Source: Cytophagales bacterium
GTDB lineage: Bacteria > Bacteroidota > Bacteroidia > Cytophagales > Cyclobacteriaceae
Length of the DNA stretch: 64,000 nucleotides
Reading direction: 5' to 3'
Assembly (NCBI GenBank): GCA_022360015.1
Contig: JAKSDQ010000251.1
Span: 172,137-236,136, forward strand
Below are positions 52,980-61,660 of the stretch, piece by piece. The notes beneath the pieces are model-generated. The model worked only from the letters and a program-made list of their open reading frames with translations, was not told the origin of the DNA and made no database searches. Each line of letters opens with the position of its first letter. Position 1 is the first letter of the stretch. Position numbers and translations under genes: made by a program.

Positions 52980-54677
52980 CTAATACCGGCTAAAATGTAA
53001 TTCCACCCTTCTGTTTCCAGGATTACCCGGGGAAGCCGTACCGCCCGGTAAGGGATACCGGTCGCCATGACCTTCTACCTTGATCCTCTCTGCGGGAACA
53101 CCTAGTTCCAAAAAGGTATGCAGCAACGTTTCTGCCTGTCTGATGGTGCGGTCATTATGAAAGGTATACCTGATTTCCCGGATAGCAGGTTGGGGGATGC
53201 TGTTGTTCAGACTGTCCAGATCCACATTCTTATCGAGGTATTCGACGTCGATTCTTCCCTGTTTGCCTTCCCGGCCCGAGTTATCGGCCCATAGAGCGTC
53301 ATATTCCTCAAATGCGTATATGGTGTCAATCCGGGTTTCGGTCAGATCTTCACTACTTTGGATGGAATCGGTAATTACCCGGTCAGTGTGAATACCAATT
53401 TCAATATTCAGATCCGGGTGGTCTTTGAGCACCTTCATGATTCTTTTCAATTCAAAGTGTGAAGCCTCCTCTAATTCCGCAGAACGGGGCCTGAACCTAA
53501 TGTTTTCATCAATGAACGACAGGCCATCCCTGACTTCCTGAAGCCTGAATACGTGATTTTCCCGCGCAGAACCGGCCAGGGAATCCGCAAAATACAATTT
53601 GGCGCTGTAAAGATACTTTTTGTCCAATGATTGAATTGAAAAGTCATAAGCCCTTCCCACAGGGAAAACAGTGTGAAACTTGCCATTCGCGTCATCTGTC
53701 CGGGCATATAGAACCCTTTTTTTCGTTTCAGTATCATATACCTGGATAAAGGCTTTCAACGGATCTTCGGTGCGGTCATCAACGACTTGTCCATCCATCA
53801 AAACCACCTTATCACCCTGATATGCCACCGGTAACTTTGAAAGTATAATATTTTCCTTTCCACGGTAATCTGTTGAAAAATATATCTCATTCCCTTTGGC
53901 CGTCAAGCTTGCAAACATCTCATCCCTGGATGAATTCAAAAAAGACATGGGTTCCGGTTTGGACCAGTGGTCGCCGCGGTTTTTGGTAAAATAAAAATCC
54001 AATCCGCCTTTGCCACCACTCCGGCGAGACGAAAAGACCAGGGTCCTGTTATCCGGAAATATTTTGGGAAACTGGTCGTCACCCAGGTTTACCGGTGCGG
54101 GCAACTTGACCGGTGAATTCCACAATTCCTTGTTTCTCCTTTTGCTGACCCATATTTCGCATCCCGAAGCTTCATCCCTGTTCATCCGGTCACAGCGCAT
54201 AAAATACAGGTACTGGCCGTCAGGTGAAATCGACGGGGCAGCGTCATGGCCCGGAGAGTTTACAGGTTTTCCCAGGTTTTTTGCCGGCATCCAGCGATTC
54301 CCTTTCTTTTCAGTATACATGATGTCATATTGACCAATTCCCTGTCCCCGGGTAGAGGTAAAATAGATCGTGTTTCCATCGGCACTAAGACAAAACCCAC
54401 CAATGAAATTTAATTCCGGAAAAGTGTTGACTTCTTCCACCGCCTCTGGCTGCGCCCATTTTTCCGGACCGTTTCTGCGGGTATATTTCAACTCGGGTGC
54501 ACCACTTGCCGAATAGGTGGATAAGTAGATCATGGTTTTGCCATCAGCACTCAAACTAGGGGCAAAATTGTCTTTATTCATAATATTAACGCTTCTGGGA
54601 AGTACCTTTCTAGGCACCTGGGCAAGAACGCCAATATGATAAACTGTTGCTAATAATAAAATGTATAGATACTTCAT
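52980..54677 (-). CDS. PD40-OmpA outer-membrane protein with inserted OmpA domain
   Basis: A 565-residue protein with signal peptide (ending IGVLAQ). Residues ~35-290 are PD40 propeller blades (FAPSLSADGKTMIYLSTYSA, GFCLSADGNTIYFTSTRG, PSISPDGQYLYFMRCDR). A beta-sandwich linker follows. The OmpA peptidoglycan-binding domain starts at FRPRSAELEEASHFELKRI and IEIGIHTD, is interrupted by about 75 acidic residues, and resumes at RQAETLLHTFLELGVPAERI, VEGHGDRYPLPGG and NRRVELHFS. Bacteroidota relatives usually add TPR repeats before the propeller; here they are missing. It probably tethers the outer membrane to peptidoglycan. Confidence 0.85.
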   Translation of the reverse strand: MKYLYILLLATVYHIGVLAQVPRKVLPRSVNIMNKDNFAPSLSADGKTMIYLSTYSASGAPELKYTRRNGPEKWAQPEAVEEVNTFPELNFIGGFCLSADGNTIYFTSTRGQGIGQYDIMYTEKKGNRWMPAKNLGKPVNSPGHDAAPSISPDGQYLYFMRCDRMNRDEASGCEIWVSKRRNKELWNSPVKLPAPVNLGDDQFPKIFPDNRTLVFSSRRSGGKGGLDFYFTKNRGDHWSKPEPMSFLNSSRDEMFASLTAKGNEIYFSTDYRGKENIILSKLPVAYQGDKVVLMDGQVVDDRTEDPLKAFIQVYDTETKKRVLYARTDDANGKFHTVFPVGRAYDFSIQSLDKKYLYSAKLYFADSLAGSARENHVFRLQEVRDGLSFIDENIRFRPRSAELEEASHFELKRIMKVLKDHPDLNIEIGIHTDRVITDSIQSSEDLTETRIDTIYAFEEYDALWADNSGREGKQGRIDVEYLDKNVDLDSLNNSIPQPAIREIRYTFHNDRTIRQAETLLHTFLELGVPAERIKVEGHGDRYPLPGGTASPGNPGNRRVELHFSRY

Positions 54678-54890
54678 TGGTAAAGTATTTACTATATAAC
54701 TATAATAGCCTAAAATTAGTGAATAAGGGGTTCAAAAATATTTAAAGATATTTTGATTGATTGCTAATGACATATTTTTTGCAAAAACTGTACAAATTCG
54801 AGCGGATTGGTGTCCGAATTTAATACATATTATAAAAATTCGAACCATTACTTCTTTGTAAATAGCTGATTATTAATAATTTATAAATTC

Positions 54891-54906
54891 TGGCACACTG
54901 ATTGGC
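54891..54906 (+). promoter_or_regulatory. Sigma-54-like promoter element
   Basis: TGGCAC (54891-54896), five bases, TTGGC (54902-54906). This is the sigma-54 pattern TGGCAC-N5-TTGC with a G in place of the -12 C at normal spacing. It lies 57 bases before the small secreted protein's ATG. The same deviation and a similar distance occur at 62614-62629. It could be a chance match. Confidence 0.35.
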
Positions 54907-54963
54907 TATCATCAGGCAAAGGTCAAAACTCAATTTAAAAACTCCAAATAACTCTCAACAACA

Positions 54964-55305
54964 ATGAAAAGCGTCAAAACCTTCTTAAAGTTCACTTCAG
55001 CCTTATTTTGTCTCCTCATTTTAGTCAGCTTCACACCTGATACTGTCCGTACGGAAGTGACAGATGATGAAAAAAAGGAAGAAATCAAAGAATTAACTTA
55101 TGATCAGGATTTCTCTTCTGCCACTTTGGACTTTGACTTTGATTCGGAACCGAAGATAAAAATCTACAATGCCAACGATATTCTCGTCTATGAAGATAAC
55201 GTGGCCTGTATTGGGGACATACAACCTGATAGCCTGAAAAAATTATTTTCGAAATGTAATTTTTTAATGGAAAATAACAACACACGATACTACATAATTA
55301 ATTGA
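54964..55305 (+). CDS. Small secreted acidic protein
   Basis: A 113-residue protein with a signal peptide (MKSVKTFLKFTSALFCLLIL...SFTP). The mature part is acidic (VTDDEKKEEIKELTYDQDF, LDFDFDSEPKIKIYNANDIL) and ends FLMENNNTRYYIIN. I recognise no family; similar short exported proteins are common in Cytophagales. A strong terminator follows. It stands alone on its transcript. Confidence 0.6.
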   Translation: MKSVKTFLKFTSALFCLLILVSFTPDTVRTEVTDDEKKEEIKELTYDQDFSSATLDFDFDSEPKIKIYNANDILVYEDNVACIGDIQPDSLKKLFSKCNFLMENNNTRYYIIN

Positions 55306-55342
55306 AATACACAGAATCTTCTTCATAAGTGATAGTTTAGTT

Positions 55343-55380
55343 AAAATCTTGTCCAAGCCCTTGGATGAGATTTTTTCTTT
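55343..55380 (+). terminator. Intrinsic terminator after the small secreted protein
   Basis: AAAATCT, TG, TCCAAG, CC, CTTGGA, TG, AGATTTT, then TTCTTT. The two nested stems (7 and 6 bases) with a T-rich end make a clear rho-independent terminator, 37 bases after the stop codon. Confidence 0.8.
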
Positions 55381-55429
55381 TTATGAGGCGATTATCTATT
55401 TTAGTCCGAAAGTCATCCCTTAATCATCT

Positions 55430-56224
55430 ATGATAGATTCCTTTCAGATCATTCCGGCAGCTAAAAATAAAGTGCCCGTCATCGTAAGTGTCCCCCATTG
55501 CGGAACTGTTATACCACCTGAAATCAAATCCTCATTTAAACCTGCCGCCATTGCTTTTATGGACGATACTGACTGGTTTGTAAACAGACTTTATGACTTT
55601 GTACCGGAAATGGGCATTACCATGATCCACGCTATTTACAGCCGTTGGGTAATAGATTTAAACCGCCCCCCTGGTAATCAGCCCCTTTACAAGGACGGCC
55701 GCATCATTACAGACCTCGTACCCACTACCGACTTTCTTGGCAATGACCTATATCAGGACGCTCCTCCCGATGAAAAGGAAATAACCAGAAGGACCCGATT
55801 ATACTACAACCCATATCATAAGGCTTTGGCGGACCTTTTGCAGGGTTTAAAGGAAGAATTCGGTTCAGCACTACTTTTCGATGCCCACTCGATCAGGCAA
55901 CATGTGCCAACCATCTCCAAAGAAAAGCTCCCCGACCTGATCCTGGGAGATAATGAGGGGATGAGTGCCGGCAACAGATTTACGAAGGCAGCGCTTCATC
56001 CATTAAAACAAAGCCCCTATGGAATCAGACATAATTTTCTCTTTAAAGGCGGCTACATAACAAGAAATTTCGGACAACCAAAAGAAAACATTCACGCACT
56101 GCAGCTTGAAATGACCAAAATAAACTACATGAATAAAGATGAAACTTCCTATCATCCCCAACGCGCTATGAAGATGAAAGAAACATTAATGCAGGTTTTT
56201 AAGGCACTTATCGACCTAATTTAA
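55430..56224 (+). CDS. hutG: N-formylglutamate amidohydrolase
   Basis: A 264-residue enzyme that releases formate from N-formyl-L-glutamate. Family motifs: VSVPHCGTVIPPEI, MDDTDWFVNRLYDF, YSRWVIDLNRPPGNQPLY, and LLFDAHSIRQHVP with probable metal ligands. The next gene, seven bases on, encodes HutF, whose product is exactly this substrate, which supports the assignment. hutH, hutU and hutI are not in the window. Confidence 0.9.
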   Translation: MIDSFQIIPAAKNKVPVIVSVPHCGTVIPPEIKSSFKPAAIAFMDDTDWFVNRLYDFVPEMGITMIHAIYSRWVIDLNRPPGNQPLYKDGRIITDLVPTTDFLGNDLYQDAPPDEKEITRRTRLYYNPYHKALADLLQGLKEEFGSALLFDAHSIRQHVPTISKEKLPDLILGDNEGMSAGNRFTKAALHPLKQSPYGIRHNFLFKGGYITRNFGQPKENIHALQLEMTKINYMNKDETSYHPQRAMKMKETLMQVFKALIDLI

Positions 56225-56230
56225 GTTCAC

Positions 56231-57607
56231 ATGAAGACATTCGGATTTAAAGGACTGCTACAAAATGAAGGATGGCTGCAACCTGCCTACGTCAGTTGTA
56301 ACGACCAGGGAATCATAGCAACCATTAGTGATACCCGGCCAGCGGAAAACCCGGTAGAATCCATAGAAGGCTTTGCCCTGCCCGGGTTCCAGAACGCTCA
56401 TTCCCACGCCTTTCAATATGCCATGGCCGGATTGGCCGAAAACGATACCGGTACTTCAGCCTCAAAAGACAACTTCTGGTCATGGAGAGAAGCCATGTAC
56501 CAGGTGGCACTGACCATCGAACCGGACCAGTTGGAAGCCATTGCCACAAGACTATATGCCGAAATGGTGCGCCTTGGGTATAGCCACGTCGCTGAATTTC
56601 ACTACCTCCACCATACCCCGGATGGAAAGCCTTACAATAACAAAGCGGAATTAGCTGAAAAACTACTTTCAGCAGCCCGGACTGCGGGAATTAATATTAC
56701 CATTATCCCCATTTTTTATCAAAAAGGTGGATTCGGCACCGCGCCCGGGGACCGGCAAAAGAGATTTATCTGCCGCGACAGGTTTACTTATTACGAGCTT
56801 TGGCAAACGACAGAAGCACTGTGTAACCAACACAGCCATGCGAACATTGCATTAGGGATTCATTCGCTGAGGGCCGTAGAACCTGACGAGATTCTTGCGA
56901 CCCTACATGAAGCCAGGCCAAACCTGCCCATTCACATCCACGTGGCAGAGCAACGGCTGGAAGTAGAACAGTCCCTGCAGTTTCTTGGACAAAGGCCAGT
57001 GGAATGGCTGGCCGGAGAAGCAGGGCTCAATGAAAACTTCCACCTGGTTCATGCCACCCATCTGACTAGCAGGGAGATAGAAAGCATAACAGATGCCGGG
57101 GCCCAGGTAATACTATGCCCTTCCACTGAAGGCAACCTGGGTGATGGCCTGTTTGCTTTCGAAAAATTTCAGCAGCATAAAGGCAAATGGTCCATAGGTA
57201 CAGACAGTCATATTGGTTTGAATCCTTTTGAAGAGTTGAGATGGCTGGATTATGGTCAGCGCCTGAGCACGCACAACAGGATTACCTACCGGTCTTCTGC
57301 ACAAAGAAGTGGCGGGATCGCGGCCATGGAACCGTGCATCGGTTATGGCAGAGAGGCTATGGGTAATCACCAAAAAGCCTTTTTCCAGGCAGGTTCCCCC
57401 TTTAATGCCCTCGTGCTCGATGCCGCCAATCCCCTCCTGGCATCCACCGGTTTTGATCATTTAATCGATACCATCCTCTACGCCGGTGATGCCACTTTCA
57501 ATCTCGGAACCATCATTAATGGCCAATGGGTTGTTAAAAGGAACCAACATGTGGCCATGGACAAGATAAACCGCGATTTTGCTCAGGCAGTAAAAAAACT
57601 GAGGTAA
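56231..57607 (+). CDS. hutF: Formimidoylglutamate deiminase
   Basis: A 458-residue amidohydrolase-superfamily enzyme that removes ammonia from N-formimino-L-glutamate to give N-formylglutamate. Metal motifs: ALPGFQNAHSHAFQYAMAG (HxH), IHIHVAEQ, LVHATHLT and SIGTDSHIGLNPFEELR (Asp). CPSTEGNLGDGLF is a HutF signature. It is coded just after hutG. Together they form the five-step (formylglutamate) branch of histidine breakdown rather than the single-step HutG formiminoglutamase branch. Confidence 0.93.
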   Translation: MKTFGFKGLLQNEGWLQPAYVSCNDQGIIATISDTRPAENPVESIEGFALPGFQNAHSHAFQYAMAGLAENDTGTSASKDNFWSWREAMYQVALTIEPDQLEAIATRLYAEMVRLGYSHVAEFHYLHHTPDGKPYNNKAELAEKLLSAARTAGINITIIPIFYQKGGFGTAPGDRQKRFICRDRFTYYELWQTTEALCNQHSHANIALGIHSLRAVEPDEILATLHEARPNLPIHIHVAEQRLEVEQSLQFLGQRPVEWLAGEAGLNENFHLVHATHLTSREIESITDAGAQVILCPSTEGNLGDGLFAFEKFQQHKGKWSIGTDSHIGLNPFEELRWLDYGQRLSTHNRITYRSSAQRSGGIAAMEPCIGYGREAMGNHQKAFFQAGSPFNALVLDAANPLLASTGFDHLIDTILYAGDATFNLGTIINGQWVVKRNQHVAMDKINRDFAQAVKKLR

Positions 57608-57648
57608 AGTAGCAGAAAGACACCTCAAAGTAGTAGAAAGACAACTCT

Positions 57649-57671
57649 GGGGCTGTCCAATAAGTTCGATC
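57649..57671. other. Possible solitary insertion-sequence end
   Basis: GGGGCTGTCCAATAAGTTCG resembles the terminal inverted repeats of several IS families (ggg-ctgtccc-ataag-ttc). No transposase or opposite end is nearby. Just before it are two near-copies of AGTAGCAGAAAGACA / AGTAGTAGAAAGACA at 57609-57643. It may be a relic of a lost element or chance. Confidence 0.3.
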
Positions 57672-57707
57672 CGATAAAGAAATGGTGAATTTTAAATAGT
57701 CGATGAT

Positions 57708-58001
57708 TTACATATAGGTCACGCCGATCACAATCAGCATTATTACGATAAAACCTAACGACAGGCTGAAAATGCTGCGGAGTTGAGAGCGGTTAAGGGT
57801 AAGGGCGGTAATAACGCCAATGGTAAGGCCACCGAGGAATCCGATGAATACATAACCGAGGAAATTACTTAACTTATCCCAACCCATTCCTGTGGGCTCA
57901 AAATTCAGCGCAAAGTTTGAATAGATAACGCCCATTAATATACCATCCATACACATAATGATTACCAGGAGGAACCTTGGTAATTGTTTAGAAAAATCCA
58001 T
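57708..58001 (-). CDS. Small three-helix membrane protein
   Basis: A 97-residue inner-membrane protein with hydrophobic segments at about 8-27 (RFLLVIIMCMDGILMGVIY), 45-70 (LGYVFIGFLGGLTIGVITAL) and 78-97 (SLSLGFIVIMLIVIGVTYM). No family is recognised. It is the third gene of a minus-strand run: sigma factor, outer-membrane protein, then this one, four bases after the outer-membrane gene's stop. It could belong to that sigma-controlled unit. Confidence 0.65.
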   Translation of the reverse strand: MDFSKQLPRFLLVIIMCMDGILMGVIYSNFALNFEPTGMGWDKLSNFLGYVFIGFLGGLTIGVITALTLNRSQLRSIFSLSLGFIVIMLIVIGVTYM

Positions 58002-58005
58002 CCAG

Positions 58006-59337
58006 TTAATTTAATTTGTAAAAAGCTGCCAGGTTTAAACTCAATGCATTTACAGACCTTCTTTCCACACCCAGCCTGCTCAATCCGTATTGATAATTTA
58101 CATTCATTTGGCCGGCCAGTTTCCTGCTGAAATTATGCTCGATACCCACCGACCCTGTAAAGTTACCTAAATAAATTCTTAAATCCTTCTCCCAAGTCAC
58201 TTCATTAAACTCAATGAGCTGATCATTTTCAATTTCTATGTATTTGTACTTAAAGGATTGATTTAGTAAAAAATCAATGGTTGGTCCACCTGAGATAAAT
58301 ACTGACCAGTTGTAATTAAGGTTTTTGTACAACCTGAGGTGCAGAGGCATCTGGATGATTTCATTCTCAATGATGATTTCGTCAGGGATAGTCGTCAATT
58401 CTGTATAGCCCGGGTAACGGGCCAGGTCAACGGCATCAAAGTTGTCGTTGTCTACTTCATCCAGTTTATAGGTGATATCATTGAAATGCACCCCCGTTAT
58501 AAACCTGAGATTTCTTTTCAAAGAAAATTCTCCAATCAACCCCAGGCTTTGGCTAATATATCTTTCGCCAATATCGGGGTTGGGGATCAATAAACCGGCG
58601 GTTAATCCGACCCTGGCTTCGAATGGGTGGGCCCGGTATTTTCTGCGGGGTTTTTCCCCGGTTAAAACTACTCCTTGTACCTTAAAACCATCCGCGTAAT
58701 CTTCCAGCCATTCCTCCGGGTCGGTTGTTTCTGCTACGATGAAGGGAACGGCTTCTGTTTGTGTTCCCGCACTTTTGTTGTCATCAGACAATGAACGGTT
58801 ATCATCGAAAAAGGACTGATTGTAAATCAGAAACGACTGATTGTCGGCAGGATACGGATTGTAGGCAGGAAATGAAAGGTACGCGGCACGCAGGTTAGCC
58901 GGGGAAGGGTTGAATGGGGATTTTTTACCGGATGAAACTGACAAGCTGCGTGGATATGAGTAAGTTTTGGCCACTTTCGCCCTATGGGAGTGAATAGCGG
59001 CCGGATCAACGGAATTGTCGGAATATATTGTTTTGGTTACAAATACGGTATCAACTACCTTGATGGTATCGATTACTACCACTTTTTCCTGTAAGGTGGC
59101 GTTTAGATCTTCCATGGCACCTTTTTCAGACCTTACCTGCCACAGTAAATAAAAATTAAGCAGCGAAAACAACAGTAATCCGGAACCCCACAGCGCTTTC
59201 TCCCACCGCACATACCACGGCCTTAATGTGGAAAACCGCAGCATATCCACCATATCATCCCATTGATCCGGATTAAACTTAGGGCTTAGGCCGGACAACT
59301 TTTTCCTGATACGATCATCAAAATCCTTATGACCCAT
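58006..59337 (-). CDS. Inner-membrane-anchored protein with outer-membrane barrel domain, linked to ECF sigma
   Basis: A 443-residue protein of unusual layout. Residues 1-45 are cytoplasmic and resemble the short sigma-binding start of anti-sigma factors (FDDRIRKKLSGLSPKFNPDQWDDM). One membrane helix follows (about 50-68). A low-complexity stretch (about 130-195) has repeats like NQSFLIYNQSFFDDNRSLSD. The last ~200 residues are an outer-membrane type beta-barrel (from ARVGLTAGLLIPNPDIGE) ending NLAAFYKLN. The gene overlaps the sigma gene by 11 bases. A helix spanning the inner membrane plus a barrel in the outer membrane would place one chain across both membranes, or the barrel-like part may be periplasmic. 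Confidence 0.7.
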   Translation of the reverse strand: MGHKDFDDRIRKKLSGLSPKFNPDQWDDMVDMLRFSTLRPWYVRWEKALWGSGLLLFSLLNFYLLWQVRSEKGAMEDLNATLQEKVVVIDTIKVVDTVFVTKTIYSDNSVDPAAIHSHRAKVAKTYSYPRSLSVSSGKKSPFNPSPANLRAAYLSFPAYNPYPADNQSFLIYNQSFFDDNRSLSDDNKSAGTQTEAVPFIVAETTDPEEWLEDYADGFKVQGVVLTGEKPRRKYRAHPFEARVGLTAGLLIPNPDIGERYISQSLGLIGEFSLKRNLRFITGVHFNDITYKLDEVDNDNFDAVDLARYPGYTELTTIPDEIIIENEIIQMPLHLRLYKNLNYNWSVFISGGPTIDFLLNQSFKYKYIEIENDQLIEFNEVTWEKDLRIYLGNFTGSVGIEHNFSRKLAGQMNVNYQYGLSRLGVERRSVNALSLNLAAFYKLN

Positions 59338-59896
59338 AAATGCTTACCCCTTCTGTATTGTTTACTTCCATCATCTTCTTCAACTTCATCCTGGCTTTAG
59401 CAAGATTAGACTTCGATGTCCCCTCACTAATGCCCAGCTTTTCACTTATTTCCCGATGATTGTATCCTTCCACCACAAAAAGATTGAATATCATCTGGTA
59501 AGCCGGAGGTAATTGTTGCACCATTTTAAGGATTTCATCAACCGAAAACTGCTCGACAATTTCGGGATTGATGTACTCCTCATCAGCTTTGGTTATTTCC
59601 AGCATATGTCGGAAGTGGTTATTCTTTCTATAATGATCGATAGCGGTGTTTACCATAATCCTTCGCACCCAGGCTTTAAAAGACTGGCTGGGCGAATGCT
59701 GTTCGATTTTAGTGAAAATCTTGAGGAAACCGTCGTTGAGGATCTCTTTTGCCTCGTCCTCTCCTCCTGAATACCTCAGGCAAATGCTCATCGTATAGGG
59801 ATATAAAAGTATGTAAAGCTTTTTTTGTGCTTTTCTATCCCCTTTTTTGCACCCGGTTATAAGTGCATTGATGATATTTTTATTATCAAAATCCAA
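59327..59896 (-). CDS. ECF RNA polymerase sigma factor
   Basis: A 189-residue sigma-70 family factor of the ECF type. Region 2 (about 25-95; AKEILNDGFLKIFTKI, FKAWVRRIMVNTAIDHYRK) and region 4 (about 125-175; LPPAYQMIFNLFVVEGYNHREISEKLGIS) are complete. It overlaps the downstream membrane/barrel gene, whose N-terminus is a likely anti-sigma segment. This matches surface-signalling sigma/anti-sigma loci of Bacteroidota, although the usual FecR and SusC genes are absent. Confidence 0.92.
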   Translation of the reverse strand: MDFDNKNIINALITGCKKGDRKAQKKLYILLYPYTMSICLRYSGGEDEAKEILNDGFLKIFTKIEQHSPSQSFKAWVRRIMVNTAIDHYRKNNHFRHMLEITKADEEYINPEIVEQFSVDEILKMVQQLPPAYQMIFNLFVVEGYNHREISEKLGISEGTSKSNLAKARMKLKKMMEVNNTEGVSIYGS

Positions 59897-60072
59897 TCCT
59901 GGAATTTTTGTGTAAACAAGACGTAAATGTTACATCCACAGTTGCCATTTACCCTAACAAGCTATTAAATTTAATGGTTTTAAATGATAAAAGTAACTTT
60001 AAGGTAATATAAGGCAACGCAATCCCCCAAGGGCACGTCATGTGGTCAAATGGTGGGATTCGACACGGGAAA

Positions 60073-61560
60073 ATGAAAAATCTTTTTTTTATACTGCTGC
60101 TTTTAAGTCTTTTTTCGTCGTGCAATGATATCCTGCAAGATTCTGACGATGTACGCGTCGGAAGTACCATAGAGGAAGCATTATTGACATCACAGATTTG
60201 GAAGATGGAATATTTTAACAGCAAACCGGGAAGCGGGGTGGCAGCATTCAGCGGAGCCTTTCTGGCGTTTAACACCAATAATACCTTTGATCTGATCAAC
60301 AAACACAAGGAGGTTTACACAGGACAATGGGCTTTATCTTCTTCCAAAGATTTACTGGTGATCCGGTCTGATGGCAAGATCCCTGAGCCCTATAAAGAGG
60401 TTGAAAATGAATGGATTATCCTGAATGCAGAAGATGATAACATCAGAATACAGGAAAGGGATCCCAAAGGTACGGAAGAGTTCGAATTCAATGTGGCTGC
60501 TGACGAGGAAGTCCCTAATGTATGCACAGATATTACGAATCTGATAACGGATAAAAAATGGCGTATTCAACATCTGGTAGTTGCCAACAGTATAAAAACT
60601 ACTGAGTATGAAAAATTTGAATTTACCTTCGATTCCTCCGCGCGGGCTGTCGCAACGGCAGCAAATGTTGGACTGGAAGGCAGTTGGCATGCCGGAATCA
60701 GGTGCAATAAGTTTCATCTTGGATTTTACCATTACACAGAGTTAAATGAAATTTCAGGGTTATGGCAGCTCTCTTATTTTACTGAAAGTACCATCAGACT
60801 GGTCATGAACCGGGAAGGGTTAAACTGGGAAATGCGCCTGATCACCGGCCCCGGCGGTTTTGACAACCTTTGTGATGAGGCTGAATCTACCCTGATGGGA
60901 GGAAGCTGGACCATTTCAAAGTTCATATCGGGTAATGATAGCCATGAAAGTGATTTTACAGGTTACTTTTTCCAGTTTAAAGAGGAAGGAAAACTGTTGG
61001 CTTTTAATAATGACGCAGAATATACCGGTAACTGGTCATTGGTTGACGGGTGCAGGCAAATGCCATTGACCATTGAGGGGAACTATGTTTTGGATAAGAT
61101 AAACGGAAGCTGGCAGTTGGTGGTTGTTTCCAATGGGCTTATCAAATTAGCAGCAGAGGGCGAAAACAGCAAAAAGGAAGTCCAATTTGTCAGAGACCCG
61201 GGCTCTGTGAGTTTGTGCGAATCTTTGGATCGCATGTATGAAGATAATCTTACCTGGCATGTCACTTCATACATGGTAAATAATGAAAATCTGATAGAAA
61301 GGCTGGCAGGTGTGAATATATTGTTCAGCAAAGATAATTCATTGATTATCAATGAAGGTAATGTAAAAACCAATGGCACCTGGGCACTAAAAGACGATTG
61401 TAAAAAAATCGATATCGAGGCGGAAAATAACCATACGGAAAATAGCGAAGTGATCAGTAGGATTGCACTGGAATGGAACATCGCCGAGGCCACGAAAGAA
61501 AAAATAATTTTGGTTCACGAAAGTGAGACAAGCAACATTGAATTGCAACTCTCTTTGTGA
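60073..61560 (+). CDS. Lipocalin-like lipoprotein with four repeats
   Basis: About 495 residues from the ATG at 60073, which gives the lipobox SLFSSC; the longer frame to 60040 is rejected. Four copies of a ~115-residue lipocalin-like unit follow, each starting with a Trp in a strand (SQIWKMEYF, DKKWRIQHL, GGSWTISKF, NLTWHVTSY), having 'F.F....' in the middle and a later GxW strand (TGQWALSS, EGSWHAG, TGNWSLVD, NGTWALKD). Single-unit lipocalin-like proteins are common in Bacteroidota; a four-fold array in one chain is unusual. It should sit on the outer membrane. A terminator follows. Confidence 0.75.
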   Translation: MKNLFFILLLLSLFSSCNDILQDSDDVRVGSTIEEALLTSQIWKMEYFNSKPGSGVAAFSGAFLAFNTNNTFDLINKHKEVYTGQWALSSSKDLLVIRSDGKIPEPYKEVENEWIILNAEDDNIRIQERDPKGTEEFEFNVAADEEVPNVCTDITNLITDKKWRIQHLVVANSIKTTEYEKFEFTFDSSARAVATAANVGLEGSWHAGIRCNKFHLGFYHYTELNEISGLWQLSYFTESTIRLVMNREGLNWEMRLITGPGGFDNLCDEAESTLMGGSWTISKFISGNDSHESDFTGYFFQFKEEGKLLAFNNDAEYTGNWSLVDGCRQMPLTIEGNYVLDKINGSWQLVVVSNGLIKLAAEGENSKKEVQFVRDPGSVSLCESLDRMYEDNLTWHVTSYMVNNENLIERLAGVNILFSKDNSLIINEGNVKTNGTWALKDDCKKIDIEAENNHTENSEVISRIALEWNIAEATKEKIILVHESETSNIELQLSL

Positions 61561-61620
61561 AAAAGGAAATCTCTCATCACGGCTCCAGGCCGTGAATCCT
61601 TTCTGATCAATTGCTGATTT

Positions 61621-61652
61621 AAGCCGTGGCATCCTTCTGCCGCGGCTTTTTT
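61621..61652 (+). terminator. Intrinsic terminator after the lipocalin-like gene
   Basis: AAGCCGTGGCA, TCCTTC, TGCCGCGGCTT with one G-U pair, then eight T. An 11-base stem with a T-run is a strong rho-independent signal for the plus strand. A smaller hairpin CACGGC/GCCGTG lies at 61579-61595 between it and the stop codon. Confidence 0.85.
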
Positions 61653-61660
61653 TTGCATGG

